Shown: positions 45,173 through 54,610, counted from the first letter of the stretch. The stretch is 64,000 nt of DNA from Bacteroidota bacterium (GCA_028408365.1 JAOOLD010000007.1:1-64000); one strand, 5' to 3'. Translations and numbers: made by a program. The notes: generated from the sequence alone by a model not told the origin.

Positions 45173-47033
45173 AAGGCTGATCAAGATAGGCTTTCTTTTC
45201 TTCTTGTTATTATTTTCAAAAATCAACATGTCTCAAAATTTTGAAAAATGCGGAAGTATGTTGCTTTTACAAAAAGCCATTAAAGAAAATAAGCTTTTAG
45301 AAAGTAAAAGAAATTTGATAAATCAAAAAGTTTACACTGAATCTATGAACAATGTTACTATACCTGTAGTTGTTCATGTTGTATATAGTAATGCTCAAAA
45401 TAATATTTCTGATAGCAGGATATTTTCTCAGATTCAAGTATTAAACGAAGATTTTAGAAGAACAAATTCAGATGCCATTAATACCCCTTCTCAATTCCAA
45501 TCAGTCGTAGCTGACATGAGTATTAATTTTTGTTTAGCAAGTAAAGACCCAGACGGAAATCCAACAAATGGAATTATTAGAAAATTGACCAATAAATCTG
45601 GTTTCTCTTTATATGACACAACAATTCATTACAATGTAACAGGAGGAAGCGATGCTTGGGACTCTGACAAATATTTAAACATTTGGGTTTGTAACATTTA
45701 CGGTGGCATACTTGGATGGGCTCAGTTTCCATACGCTGGAACGAAAGAAACAGATGGAGTTGTAATTAATCATGATAATTTTGGTGTAAATTTAAATTAT
45801 TCAAGTGCATATAATCTTGGCAGGACAACAACACACGAAGTTGGTCATTGGCTAAATCTTTTTCATGTTTGGGGAGATAACACTTGTGGAGATGATTTTG
45901 TTTTTGATACACCAACACAAGAGCAAGCCAACTATGGTTGTAAGGCGCATCCTTTTATCAGTTGTCAAAATAGTGGAGATATGTTTATGAACTTTATGGA
46001 TTACAGTGATGATGACTGTATGAATTTATTTACAAACGGTCAAAAATCTAGAGCATGGAACTGTTTGATAAATTACAGAGACAAAATATTCATCTCTGAT
46101 GGATGTGATACCTCAAACTTTTCAATGAGCTGTGATGCATCAATTGAATCGATAATTCATCCATCAAATAATGATAGTATTTGTGATCAAAAAATTTACC
46201 CAGCAATTGTAATAAAAAATAATAGTAGTGATCCGATGTATACATTGGATATAAATTACAGATTAAATGGTCAACAGTATACTTATCAATCATGGAGTGG
46301 AAATTTATCTCAAAACATGAGTGACACAGTATACCTAGCTAGTCTAAAAAATGTGCAAAACAATAATATTTTGGAGATTGAAGTTTCACTACCCAACAAT
46401 AAGATTGATTTAGATTTTTCAAATAACTTCTCATCCACCAATTATTACTCTAACATTGGAAGAACTGTTAACATCCAAATTCAAACTGACAATTATGCTC
46501 AGGAAAATCAATGGTATTTATATAAGGAAGTTAATAATTCAATCATTGACTCAGGGGTTGTACTAAGTAATAACACACTATATGAGAGAGAATATTGCTT
46601 AACGCAAGGTTGTTACCACTTTGTGATTTTTGACAGCGGAAACGATGGTATATGTTGTAATTTTGGTAATGGTTATTTTAATGCATTTTTTGGTGATTCA
46701 CTTATTGGAAGTGGTGGTAGTTTTGCTAGCATTGACTCACTGAGCTTTTGCATATCAAATGAAAATCAATCAACTAATTTAAATAACTTACATGACTCAG
46801 TAATAGAGATATATCCAAACCCTGCTTCAGATAATCTATTTTTTAAATTTAAATCTCAAATAACAATTAATAATCCTATTTTTGTAGAGATTTATGACGT
46901 AGCTGGTAAGAAAATAATTAGCAAAAAAATTACTAGCAATATCTTAAATATAAGTAGTATAGAAAATGGTGTTTATGTTTTGTTTATGAGCATAGACTCA
47001 ACCAAATACACTAAAAAGTTTGTAAAACAATAA
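45165..47033 (+). CDS. Secreted M43 (pappalysin-like) metalloprotease with T9SS type A tail
   Basis: This protein of about 622 residues has a signal peptide, a conserved pre-region (VTIPVVVHVVYSN) and the zinc site THEVGHWLNLFHVWG (HExxHxxGxxH). A Met-turn follows in MNFMDYSDDDCMNLFTNGQ. The C-terminus is a type A sorting tail (VIEIYPNPASDNLFFKF ... TKKFVKQ). It should be exported by T9SS and act outside the cell. The track start at 45150 overlaps MbnH; several Met codons in a row make the exact start uncertain, and I use the last (45165). It is co-directional with mbnP/mbnH. Confidence 0.85.
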   Translation: MNERLIKIGFLFFLLLFSKINMSQNFEKCGSMLLLQKAIKENKLLESKRNLINQKVYTESMNNVTIPVVVHVVYSNAQNNISDSRIFSQIQVLNEDFRRTNSDAINTPSQFQSVVADMSINFCLASKDPDGNPTNGIIRKLTNKSGFSLYDTTIHYNVTGGSDAWDSDKYLNIWVCNIYGGILGWAQFPYAGTKETDGVVINHDNFGVNLNYSSAYNLGRTTTHEVGHWLNLFHVWGDNTCGDDFVFDTPTQEQANYGCKAHPFISCQNSGDMFMNFMDYSDDDCMNLFTNGQKSRAWNCLINYRDKIFISDGCDTSNFSMSCDASIESIIHPSNNDSICDQKIYPAIVIKNNSSDPMYTLDINYRLNGQQYTYQSWSGNLSQNMSDTVYLASLKNVQNNNILEIEVSLPNNKIDLDFSNNFSSTNYYSNIGRTVNIQIQTDNYAQENQWYLYKEVNNSIIDSGVVLSNNTLYEREYCLTQGCYHFVIFDSGNDGICCNFGNGYFNAFFGDSLIGSGGSFASIDSLSFCISNENQSTNLNNLHDSVIEIYPNPASDNLFFKFKSQITINNPIFVEIYDVAGKKIISKKITSNILNISSIENGVYVLFMSIDSTKYTKKFVKQ

Positions 47034-48413
47034 ATGAGAGTAACCAAACTAATAGCAATTTTGATATTTTTTTCGCACATTTTATGTGCTCAAAACATTA
47101 AAAAATGTATGGCAACCAAGCTCGTCGAATACGAACTAAGTATTAATAAAGATTATGAACAAGCCAGAGCTAATCTACTTTCAGATACTCGTAATTTAAA
47201 TAGTAGTTCAAGTGAAAGGGGTTCTGCTACAATAATACCAGTTGTTGTTCATGTGGTGCACAGAAATACTCACTCCTCAGTAGGTTCCGGTACAAATATC
47301 TCTAACGCTCAAATTGAAGATCAAATAAGAATTTTAAACGAAGACTATTCAAAAACCAATTCTGAATTTCCAAATCCTCCCAGAAGTACTTTCAAGAACA
47401 TTGCAGAAAATGCGAACTTACAGTTCTGCCTTGCTTCGGAAGATCCTCAAGGCAATCCAACTACTGGAATAACAAGAACATCAACCACTAGGACAAACTT
47501 TGATGCGGATGATAATAATGATGCTAACGCAATGAAGTTAAATTCTACCGGTGGTAAAAACGGTTGGGATCCATTCAATTATTTAAACATTTGGGTATGT
47601 GATTTAACTAACTCAAGTGGCGGTGGAATGACGCTTGGATATGCTTATCTTCCAGGACTACTTGCTGGCTTTGGATCTAACGCTTGGAAAGACGGTTTAG
47701 TTGTTGATTACAGATATTTTGGAACAACAGGAGTTGCTGCCCCTAGCAGCGATGGTAGAACTGCTACTCACGAAATCGGACATTATCTAGGCTTAAATCA
47801 TACTTTTTGTGAAACTGGTACCGGTAGTTGTTGTGATAATGATAATAACATTGGATGGCCACTTTCTTTTACAAGTGTCGACGATACTCCACCGACAAAC
47901 GGTGTATATTGGAGTTTTGTTAATGCATCATACCCAAGCACAAGCTCAGGATCTTACAATTCATGTAATGACTTTGCATACGGATTTAATTCAGACATGC
48001 CAGATATGCATGAAAATTTCATGTCATATGCTCTAAACACTTGGATGTTTTCTAACGGGCAGGTTGATGTGATGAATAGTGTACTAAATAGATCTGAAAC
48101 ACAAGCAGGAAGATCAAGTTTAAAAAATGGTAGTGTTCCCGTCAATTGCAGTACATTAGGCATTCAAGAAAATATAATTAATGATTTTACAATTTATCCT
48201 AACCCCGCAAATGGAAGGATAAAAATTAGCTCAAAAAATAACCTACATATTAATACGATTAAAATCTTTAGTATAGTTGGTAAAAATGTACACTATATTA
48301 ATAATTACAGATCTGAAATAGAACTTGACTTAACACACTTGACCTCAGGTGTTTATTTTGTAGATATTTCTACTGATGAAGGAACTATTTCAAAAAGGTT
48401 AATAATCAATTAG
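47034..48413 (+). CDS. Second secreted M43 metalloprotease with T9SS type A tail
   Basis: This 459-residue protein has a signal peptide (FFSHILCAQ), the ATIIPVVVHVVHRN pre-region and the zinc motif TATHEIGHYLGLNHTFC. The Met-turn region is HENFMSYALNTWMFSNGQ. The tail FTIYPNPANGRIKISS ... SKRLIIN is a type A sorting domain. It is a paralogue of the preceding gene but lacks its extra C-terminal beta region. It begins directly after that gene's stop, and its own stop overlaps rluD by 8 bases on the opposite strand. Confidence 0.88.
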   Translation: MRVTKLIAILIFFSHILCAQNIKKCMATKLVEYELSINKDYEQARANLLSDTRNLNSSSSERGSATIIPVVVHVVHRNTHSSVGSGTNISNAQIEDQIRILNEDYSKTNSEFPNPPRSTFKNIAENANLQFCLASEDPQGNPTTGITRTSTTRTNFDADDNNDANAMKLNSTGGKNGWDPFNYLNIWVCDLTNSSGGGMTLGYAYLPGLLAGFGSNAWKDGLVVDYRYFGTTGVAAPSSDGRTATHEIGHYLGLNHTFCETGTGSCCDNDNNIGWPLSFTSVDDTPPTNGVYWSFVNASYPSTSSGSYNSCNDFAYGFNSDMPDMHENFMSYALNTWMFSNGQVDVMNSVLNRSETQAGRSSLKNGSVPVNCSTLGIQENIINDFTIYPNPANGRIKISSKNNLHINTIKIFSIVGKNVHYINNYRSEIELDLTHLTSGVYFVDISTDEGTISKRLIIN

Positions 48414-49395
48414 TATAATTTCTCCATTTCTCGACAAGCTCACGCATATCATCTGGTAGATCAGAAACAAACTCAAGTTTTTTTTTGCTAGCAGGATGCT
48501 CAAATGATAGTGATCTCGCATGCAATGCCTGTCTATTACAAATTTTAAAACAATTGGTTACAAATTGTTTGTACTTTGTAAATGTTGTACCCTTAAGTAT
48601 CTTATCACCTCCATATTCCATATCATTGAACACCGGATGTCCTAGATGCTTTAAATGAACTCTAATTTGATGTGTCCTTCCAGTCTCTAATTTACACTCT
48701 ATTAATGTAGTATACCTGAACCTTTCAACAACTTTATAATTAGTAATGGCTTTTTTACCAAATTCAGCATTAGGAAATACACTCATTACTTTTCTATTTT
48801 TCAAACTTCTTCCAATATTTGCATCAATAGTTCCTTTATCTTCAATAACATCACCCCACACCAAAGCTAGGTACCTTCTGTCAAGATTCCTATCAGAGAA
48901 TTTCTTTGACATTATCGACATACTAACTTCATTTTTAGCAATTACTAAAATTCCTGAAGTGAGCTTATCTAATCTATGAACTATTCCAGGTCTTGTCTCA
49001 TCTCCTTTGTTAGGTAAGTTCTCAAAATGAAAAGCGAGTGCATTTGCAAGAGTACCTTCATAATTTCCATAGCCAGGGTGTACTACAATTCCAGCTTCTT
49101 TATTTAAAATAAGGATGTCATCGTCTTCATATTTTATATTTAGTGGTATGTCCTGAGGAACTAACTCAATCTCTCTTTTTGGATAGTCATAGATTATTTT
49201 AACTATATCCTCTGATTTTACTTTATGGCTTGACTTAACTGTAATTCCGTTTACGTAAATATTACCTGAATCAGCTGCCTTTTGAATTTTATTTCTAGTT
49301 GCATTTTCTATAAAATTCATCAAGAATTTATCAACTCTTAATGGATTTTGGCCCTTATCAGCAACAAATTCATAATGAATAAATTCATCACTCAT
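48406..49395 (-). CDS. rluD: 23S rRNA pseudouridine synthase RluD-type
   Basis: This 329-residue enzyme has an N-terminal S4 domain (LRVDKFLMNFIENATRNKIQ) and the RluA/RluD catalytic loop IVHRLDKLTSGILVIAK, with TGRTHQIRVHLKHLGHPVFND following. It probably makes the pseudouridines of 23S helix 69. It is the third gene of a minus-strand set with the PASTA protein and a T9SS protein, overlapping the T9SS gene by 8 bases. Confidence 0.92.
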   Translation of the reverse strand: MSDEFIHYEFVADKGQNPLRVDKFLMNFIENATRNKIQKAADSGNIYVNGITVKSSHKVKSEDIVKIIYDYPKREIELVPQDIPLNIKYEDDDILILNKEAGIVVHPGYGNYEGTLANALAFHFENLPNKGDETRPGIVHRLDKLTSGILVIAKNEVSMSIMSKKFSDRNLDRRYLALVWGDVIEDKGTIDANIGRSLKNRKVMSVFPNAEFGKKAITNYKVVERFRYTTLIECKLETGRTHQIRVHLKHLGHPVFNDMEYGGDKILKGTTFTKYKQFVTNCFKICNRQALHARSLSFEHPASKKKLEFVSDLPDDMRELVEKWRNYTN

Positions 49396-51178
49396 TTTTA
49401 ATGATTATTTTTTTTGTCACTAATTCGTCTTTAAACAGAATGTTAAATAAGTATAAACCAGATGATAAGTTTCTTACATCAATACCTTTCTCAACATCTA
49501 AATAATGATAAGAGTTGATTTCTTTACCCCAAAAATCATAAATTATAAGCTTTTCAAACTGACTTGAACACTGAAAATAAATTTTTTCAGAAGAGGGATT
49601 GGGCCATAATCTAATATTTAAGTTCTCAACTTCACTTGTGGCTAGTAGTATGTCTTTTTCTGAAACAATTGATCTAATCATCCAAGAGCTTTGGTATTGA
49701 GAATTTAACCAAGTTCCATTAAAATTATAAAACATATATTGATTTGAGTTATTATCCAAATCAAGTCCTATGTTAAGCAAGTCGTCTGTTGTTTGAATCC
49801 ATCCTACATAGTATGTGCCAGACATTTGGAAAAGAGAATCAATTAATATCGTCTGAAATTTAGTATTTCTACTATGTCTTGGACTCTCCATCTTACTGTA
49901 TAGTATATCCCCTGGCTTTCCATTATTGTCATTCCAAATTGTAAGATAGAAATCCAAATTAGAGACAGAATCCAGCATTTGAGGAAAATATAATTGTACA
50001 GCTCTGAGGGTATCAGGTCTATTTAATTTAAATTGTAATGCTCCTTTTGCTCCTGTTACATTTATTCCATAGGCTGACTCAGCTGATCCATCATCGTATG
50101 CAAAACTTGAACTAAACTCTTGTGTATACTTTATAGTGTCATTGTATTTGTAATCATCAGAACCTGTCTTAATTACATGCTTAATTTCAAATGTTGCACT
50201 ATCTATTAGAAATGAGTTAAATATGTTATCATCTACTGTAACTGGCGGAGAATGTGAAAAATTTCCAATGGAATCATAATCATTTATTGAATAATTTCTC
50301 CAACCAGAAGATGGAAAAGTAGATAGTTGATTATTTTGTTGATCATAAACAAAATATTTGTAATCTACATTTATGCTAGCATCATTATTTCTTATTGGAA
50401 TATCAATACTGTCTATTAGTTCAGTTGATTCATTATTGAGAAAATGTTTCCATGGCATTTGCGTATATCTTTTAAGCAAAGAACCATGCTTGCCGACAAA
50501 AGCAACATCATTTAATTCATTTGTATCAGAAACACTATTAAACTTGTCAAGTAATATATAATCCAAGTTCCAATGATCAAAGTTTCCTGATAGAGTAGCG
50601 TAATTAAAAAATCGAAATCTAAAGTTTTGATGTAAAAATTTATTTTCGTTGATAAAAATTACTTTCTTTTCAAAAGGATAATATGAACTACCATTTATTG
50701 CCCATATTTTATTCCACTTGAGGGAATCATCAAGAAACTCTAAAACAAGACTATCCTGATTTTGAGGAAAATCACCAACGCCTTGAGGCTGGTAAAAAAA
50801 CATCAAGAATATAGAATCAAGATTTGAGATGTCAATTTCTCTTGATGTTAAATAGTCAGCAACTCCCCAAGAATTTGTTGATGAAATATCATATGCAAAA
50901 CCATTTGAATCTAACCCGTCAAATGTTGCAACTCCAGAAGATATAGGATTTATGGAATAGCTATTATTTATTAAAATGTTTCTGTCAGTCCAATTATTAT
51001 TAGAAATATTAAAATTGGAAAAGTCATCAAAAAAAGGAAATGTTGTTTGTTTAGCTAAAGTAAGATTTGTAAAATTAATATTTTCATAATGCCCTCTACT
51101 CTTAATTACTGATACTATCTCTTGAGAAAATGAACAAAAACTTGATAACAGAAAAAATAATAAAATAACTTTACTCAT
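49388..51178 (-). CDS. Secreted protein with T9SS type A sorting tail
   Basis: This protein of about 596 residues begins MSKVILLFFLLSSFCSFSQ. The ORF track adds 35 residues that would lie inside the PASTA gene; I discard them because the inner ATG gives a clean signal peptide and a short overlap (ATGAGTAA). A MAM-like or LamG-like N-terminal domain (DDFSNFNISNNNW) and beta-sandwich regions follow, then the tail NLNIRLWPNPSSEKIYF ... TKKIIIKNE. No enzyme motif was recognised. Confidence 0.8.
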   Translation of the reverse strand: MSKVILLFFLLSSFCSFSQEIVSVIKSRGHYENINFTNLTLAKQTTFPFFDDFSNFNISNNNWTDRNILINNSYSINPISSGVATFDGLDSNGFAYDISSTNSWGVADYLTSREIDISNLDSIFLMFFYQPQGVGDFPQNQDSLVLEFLDDSLKWNKIWAINGSSYYPFEKKVIFINENKFLHQNFRFRFFNYATLSGNFDHWNLDYILLDKFNSVSDTNELNDVAFVGKHGSLLKRYTQMPWKHFLNNESTELIDSIDIPIRNNDASINVDYKYFVYDQQNNQLSTFPSSGWRNYSINDYDSIGNFSHSPPVTVDDNIFNSFLIDSATFEIKHVIKTGSDDYKYNDTIKYTQEFSSSFAYDDGSAESAYGINVTGAKGALQFKLNRPDTLRAVQLYFPQMLDSVSNLDFYLTIWNDNNGKPGDILYSKMESPRHSRNTKFQTILIDSLFQMSGTYYVGWIQTTDDLLNIGLDLDNNSNQYMFYNFNGTWLNSQYQSSWMIRSIVSEKDILLATSEVENLNIRLWPNPSSEKIYFQCSSQFEKLIIYDFWGKEINSYHYLDVEKGIDVRNLSSGLYLFNILFKDELVTKKIIIKNE

Positions 51179-51947
51179 AAAACAAATCAATTGAACTTCC
51201 AGTATTAATTTTTTCTCCATCAATATATTCAGGTTTTTGATTAGTAATAATTGCTTTACTGGAGTCAGTAATTTTACTATCAAATATTTCCAGGCCTATA
51301 TTTAAAGAAAGTGTCTTTAAAATTATATTAGCCTCTACTCTAGTTAAACCCATGAGGTTTGGCATATCAATGTAATCATCACCAACTCCTTTACCTACCA
51401 AAAGATCAACTGTTGTACCTTCGAAAAGCTCTTGACCAGCCTTAATACTAATTCCATTAACGGATTGTCCTAATATTTTATTTCTTGCAATATCAACTTT
51501 ATAGTCTAGATTGCCTACAACTAATTTATTATCATTTAATTTTTTAACGGCCTGTCTTAATGTAAGATCATATATCTCTGGTAAGTATACTCTTTGTCTT
51601 TGAAGAGAATTTATGGTTAAGTATATCCTTCTATTTTTTTTTACTTCAAAATTTGGCTCTGGAGATTGATCTACAACAACTCCTTTGTCTGTGTTTTTAT
51701 CAAAAATTGAGTCAATGATAATGTACCTGAGTTTGTTTTTCTTAAAAGCAGAATCAAGATTACTAACATGAATACCTGAAAAATCAGGAACTTGAATATG
51801 TCTATTATTTGCTGTGTATATATCTAAAGATTTTAACCAAATAAAAAATAAAGCAAATAGTGTTAGTGCTGAATATACAATTGTTTTTAAATACTTTTTC
51901 ATAAGTCTGGTCAACAACAAATTTATGAACTTAGAAAATAATCTCAT
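51171..51947 (-). CDS. PASTA-domain membrane protein
   Basis: This protein of about 258 residues has one N-terminal transmembrane helix (TIVYSALTLFALFFIWLKSL) and three extracytoplasmic PASTA repeats (IQVPDFSGIHVSNLDSAFKK; VYLPEIYDLTLRQAVKKL; IDMPNLMGLTRVEANIILK). PASTA domains bind peptidoglycan or muropeptides; here no kinase or transpeptidase domain is attached. The start is taken at MRLFSKFI (51947) rather than the track start at 51992, which would overlap the divergent ddl gene. Confidence 0.85.
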   Translation of the reverse strand: MRLFSKFINLLLTRLMKKYLKTIVYSALTLFALFFIWLKSLDIYTANNRHIQVPDFSGIHVSNLDSAFKKNKLRYIIIDSIFDKNTDKGVVVDQSPEPNFEVKKNRRIYLTINSLQRQRVYLPEIYDLTLRQAVKKLNDNKLVVGNLDYKVDIARNKILGQSVNGISIKAGQELFEGTTVDLLVGKGVGDDYIDMPNLMGLTRVEANIILKTLSLNIGLEIFDSKITDSSKAIITNQKPEYIDGEKINTGSSIDLFYE

Positions 51948-51959
51948 TAAAATTAAGTG

Positions 51960-51967
51960 TATTTTTG
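51960..51967 (+). promoter_or_regulatory. -7 promoter element for ddl
   Basis: TATTTTTG is a perfect TAnnTTTG match only 5 bases before the ddl ATG (51973). It predicts a transcript starting at or next to the start codon. Confidence 0.4.
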
Positions 51968-51972
51968 TTTGA

Positions 51973-52893
51973 ATGAAGAAAGTTGTTATCATAACAGGTG
52001 GTTATTCATCAGAGCACAACATTTCATTGAAAAGTGCGCAGACTGTAGAAATTGAGCTTAAGAATTTAGGCTATTCAGTTAGTATTCTCAAAATTGAGAA
52101 ATCAGGATTTGATTATCGTTCAGTTAAAACTGCAATGTTTGATTGTGCATTTATTGCACTTCATGGACCTCCAGCGGAAGATGGAGATATTCAAAAACAT
52201 TTAGATAAAATTAAATTACCTTACAACTGCTCTGGTTCAAATATTTCAGCAATTACATTTAACAAATATGAATGTAATTTAATGCTAAAGAAATTAGGAT
52301 TTAAATGTCCAAAATCTATATCATTTATTAATGATAGTAAAATAGACTATCAATTTATTGAAAAAGAATTTTCATATCCACTTATAGTTAAACCTAACAG
52401 ATCAGGCTCTAGCTATGGTATCAGTAAAGTGAATGATATAACGCAACTAAAAGTTGCTATTAAGCTTGCTTTTGAATATGACAATCACATAATGTTCGAA
52501 GAATTTATTGATGGTACAGAGGTAAGTTGTGGTGTTTATTACAACGATGAGGTTACTTCTTTACCGATAACAGAAATTGTAACAGATAATGAGTTTTTTG
52601 ATTATGAGGCTAAATATGAGGGTAAATCCAATGAAATTACACCGGCAAGGATCGATAAAAAAATATATTCAAAAATTAAAAATTTAACAGAAAAGATATA
52701 CTCAGAACTCAACTTAAAAGGAATTTGCAGGGTTGACTACATAATTAAAAACAACTTACCCTATGTCATAGAAATTAATACTGTACCTGGCTTATCAAAA
52801 GAGAGTATAATTCCTAAGCAATTGAAATGTATGAACATATCATTGTCAGAAATTTTTAAAATAAGTATAGAAAATGCAACTTTTAATGAATAA
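51973..52893 (+). CDS. ddl: D-alanine--D-alanine ligase
   Basis: This 306-residue ATP-grasp enzyme makes the D-Ala-D-Ala dipeptide for peptidoglycan. Motifs are IITGGYSSEHNISLKSA at the N-terminus, IALHGPPAEDGDIQKHLD, PLIVKPNRSGSSYGISKV in the ATP site, and VIEINTVPGLSKES near the end. The length is normal. It is divergent from the PASTA/T9SS/rluD set and 18 bases upstream of the SPOR-domain gene. Confidence 0.96.
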   Translation: MKKVVIITGGYSSEHNISLKSAQTVEIELKNLGYSVSILKIEKSGFDYRSVKTAMFDCAFIALHGPPAEDGDIQKHLDKIKLPYNCSGSNISAITFNKYECNLMLKKLGFKCPKSISFINDSKIDYQFIEKEFSYPLIVKPNRSGSSYGISKVNDITQLKVAIKLAFEYDNHIMFEEFIDGTEVSCGVYYNDEVTSLPITEIVTDNEFFDYEAKYEGKSNEITPARIDKKIYSKIKNLTEKIYSELNLKGICRVDYIIKNNLPYVIEINTVPGLSKESIIPKQLKCMNISLSEIFKISIENATFNE

Positions 52894-52911
52894 ATTTGAA
52901 AAAATTTTTTC

Positions 52912-53493
52912 ATGAGTAACTTAAATAACGAAGAAAGACTCAAAATACTAAGAGCAAGACTTGACGAGATTCAACAAAAGAATTTTTCTAATGAAAATTT
53001 AGAAAACGAAAAAGAAAAAGTTGTTGAAACAACTACTTCAAGTGATAAGAACACATCAAAAAATAATGTATTAAAATATGTTATAATCAGCGCTTTGGTA
53101 GGCTTTGGGTTGATTTACCTTTTTACTAATGTAATTGATATTAAAACTAAGTTTGAATTCGAAACTGATAAAATTACTAATGATTCACCTACAAAAGTTG
53201 AAGAAAGTGAAAAAATAGTTGAGGTAGAAGAAAATATTTCCTATAAATTTAATTTAAATGAAAACTTCTCTCATCTAATAATAACTACATTGAGTTATTC
53301 TGAAGAAGAAGCAAAAAAAATGGCAGATAAGTATACTTCTGAAGGCTATCAAGCCAGTGCTTTCTATATTCCAGACAATTCCAACTCAAGTCAAGAATTA
53401 TTTAAAATTAAAATCGGGCCATATTATTCAATAGAAGAGGCTGAGCAATGGAACTCAACGTTAGAAGAGGAAACTAAAATTATAGCTCTATAA
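52912..53493 (+). CDS. SPOR-domain single-pass membrane protein
   Basis: This 193-residue protein has a cytoplasmic coiled N-terminus (1-60), one transmembrane helix (about 61-78; VLKYVIISALVGFGLIYLF) and an acidic linker. The C-terminal SPOR-like domain has HLIITTLSYSEEEAKKMADKY and FKIKIGPYYSIEEAEQWN. SPOR domains bind denuded glycan strands at division sites. The gene order ddl then SPOR suggests a role in envelope or division. Confidence 0.75.
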   Translation: MSNLNNEERLKILRARLDEIQQKNFSNENLENEKEKVVETTTSSDKNTSKNNVLKYVIISALVGFGLIYLFTNVIDIKTKFEFETDKITNDSPTKVEESEKIVEVEENISYKFNLNENFSHLIITTLSYSEEEAKKMADKYTSEGYQASAFYIPDNSNSSQELFKIKIGPYYSIEEAEQWNSTLEEETKIIAL

Positions 53494-53502
53494 CCTACAT
53501 AA

Positions 53503-53937
53503 ATGTATGTTAAAATCGTTGATGTTGATTCAATTCTTGAGCTGCGACGTAAAGTATTGAGACATGGGAAACCATTTGAATCTTGTTTTTACAAAGAAGA
53601 CAGAATTGCATCAACTATACATCTAGCAGGAGTTATTAAAAATACAATCGTCTCATGTGCGACTTTTTACAGTGAAAAAAATAATCATATTGCTCACAAA
53701 AACTCATTTCGTTTAAGAGGAATGGCAACTGAAGAAAAATTTAGAAAAAAAGGATTTGGCAAACTTTTGTTAAAAACTGCAGAAAAAATAATCAGTGAAA
53801 AAGGTAGTAATAATCTATGGTGTAATGCTAGAATTAAAGCTGTTCCATTCTATCTTTCATGTGGGTATAAAATTATTGGACAACTATTTGACATTCAATA
53901 TATTGGACCTCATTATATGATGTATAAAAATATATAA
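53503..53937 (+). CDS. GNAT family N-acetyltransferase
   Basis: This 144-residue protein has the acetyl-CoA-binding pattern LRGMATEEKFRKKGFGKLLLKTAEKI, followed by LWCNARIKAVPFYLSCGYKIIGQ. It is of the general GNAT type; the substrate is unknown. It begins 9 bases after the SPOR gene and is followed by the TIGR03643 gene after 2 bases. Confidence 0.85.
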   Translation: MYVKIVDVDSILELRRKVLRHGKPFESCFYKEDRIASTIHLAGVIKNTIVSCATFYSEKNNHIAHKNSFRLRGMATEEKFRKKGFGKLLLKTAEKIISEKGSNNLWCNARIKAVPFYLSCGYKIIGQLFDIQYIGPHYMMYKNI

Positions 53938-53939
53938 AT

Positions 53940-54176
53940 ATGGACTTTACTGATGAGCAAATAGACAGAATTATACAAATGGCTTGGGAAGACAGAACAC
54001 CTTTTGAAGCGATCGAGCATCAATTTGGAATAAAAGAAAATATTGTGAGAAAAATAATGAGAAAAGAAATGAAAAAAAGTTCTTTTATAATGTGGAGAGA
54101 AAGAGTAAAGTCAAGAAAAACTAAACATAAATCATTTTCTCAAGCAGATAGGTTTAAATCTAAAAATCAAAAATGA
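53940..54176 (+). CDS. TIGR03643 family small protein
   Basis: This 78-residue basic protein has the characteristic start FTDEQIDRIIQMAWEDRTPFEAIEHQFGI (helix-turn-helix-like) followed by a Lys/Arg-rich tail. The TIGR03643 family is conserved in Bacteroidota and Proteobacteria but its function is unknown; nucleic acid binding is a guess from charge and fold. It overlaps msrB by 4 bases. Confidence 0.85.
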   Translation: MDFTDEQIDRIIQMAWEDRTPFEAIEHQFGIKENIVRKIMRKEMKKSSFIMWRERVKSRKTKHKSFSQADRFKSKNQK

Positions 54177-54610
54177 TCAGAATTTTCATATTACTATTTT
54201 TTTTTCAATCCTCTTTTTCTCAAGATTTACAATCAAAAGACTACTTTAAAAATTTAACAAGTAAAGAAAGAAAGATTATTGTAGATAAGGGAACTGAGAG
54301 GCCATACACTGGTAAATATAATAATCACTACAAAAAAGGAACTTACATATGTAAAGCTTGCTCCAACCCTCTTTTTAAATCAAATACAAAGTTTGATTCA
54401 AAGTGTGGATGGCCATCTTTTGACAAAGAAATAGAAGGTTCAGTTATAAAAATTCCTGATTATAGCTTAGGTATGAAAAGAACTGAAATAATATGCTCGA
54501 AATGTAAAGGACATCTAGGGCATATTTTCTACGGTGAGAGGTTTACAAAAGAAAATACTAGACATTGTGTAAACTCAATAAGCTTAAACTTTATCGAGGA
54601 TTCAGACTAG
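54173..54610 (+). CDS. msrB: Peptide-methionine (R)-S-oxide reductase MsrB, exported
   Basis: This 145-residue protein has a signal peptide (FFFQSSFSQ) before the MsrB domain. The structural zinc pairs CKACSNPLF and CSKCKGHLGH are present, as are CGWPSFDKEI and the active Cys in RHCVNSISLNF. It should repair methionine R-sulfoxide in periplasmic proteins. It overlaps the TIGR03643 gene by 4 bases, and its stop overlaps the convergent TerB/DnaJ gene by 4 bases. Confidence 0.93.
   Translation: MIRIFILLFFFQSSFSQDLQSKDYFKNLTSKERKIIVDKGTERPYTGKYNNHYKKGTYICKACSNPLFKSNTKFDSKCGWPSFDKEIEGSVIKIPDYSLGMKRTEIICSKCKGHLGHIFYGERFTKENTRHCVNSISLNFIEDSD

Noticed and set aside
45150-48413. Tandem M43 proteases as a recent duplication
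   Set aside because: The two proteins share motifs but differ widely in sequence and length, so the duplication, if any, is old.
49388-51283. 35-residue N-terminal extension of the T9SS protein in the ORF track
   Set aside because: It would lie within the PASTA gene and destroy a clean signal peptide; the inner ATG at 51178 is better.
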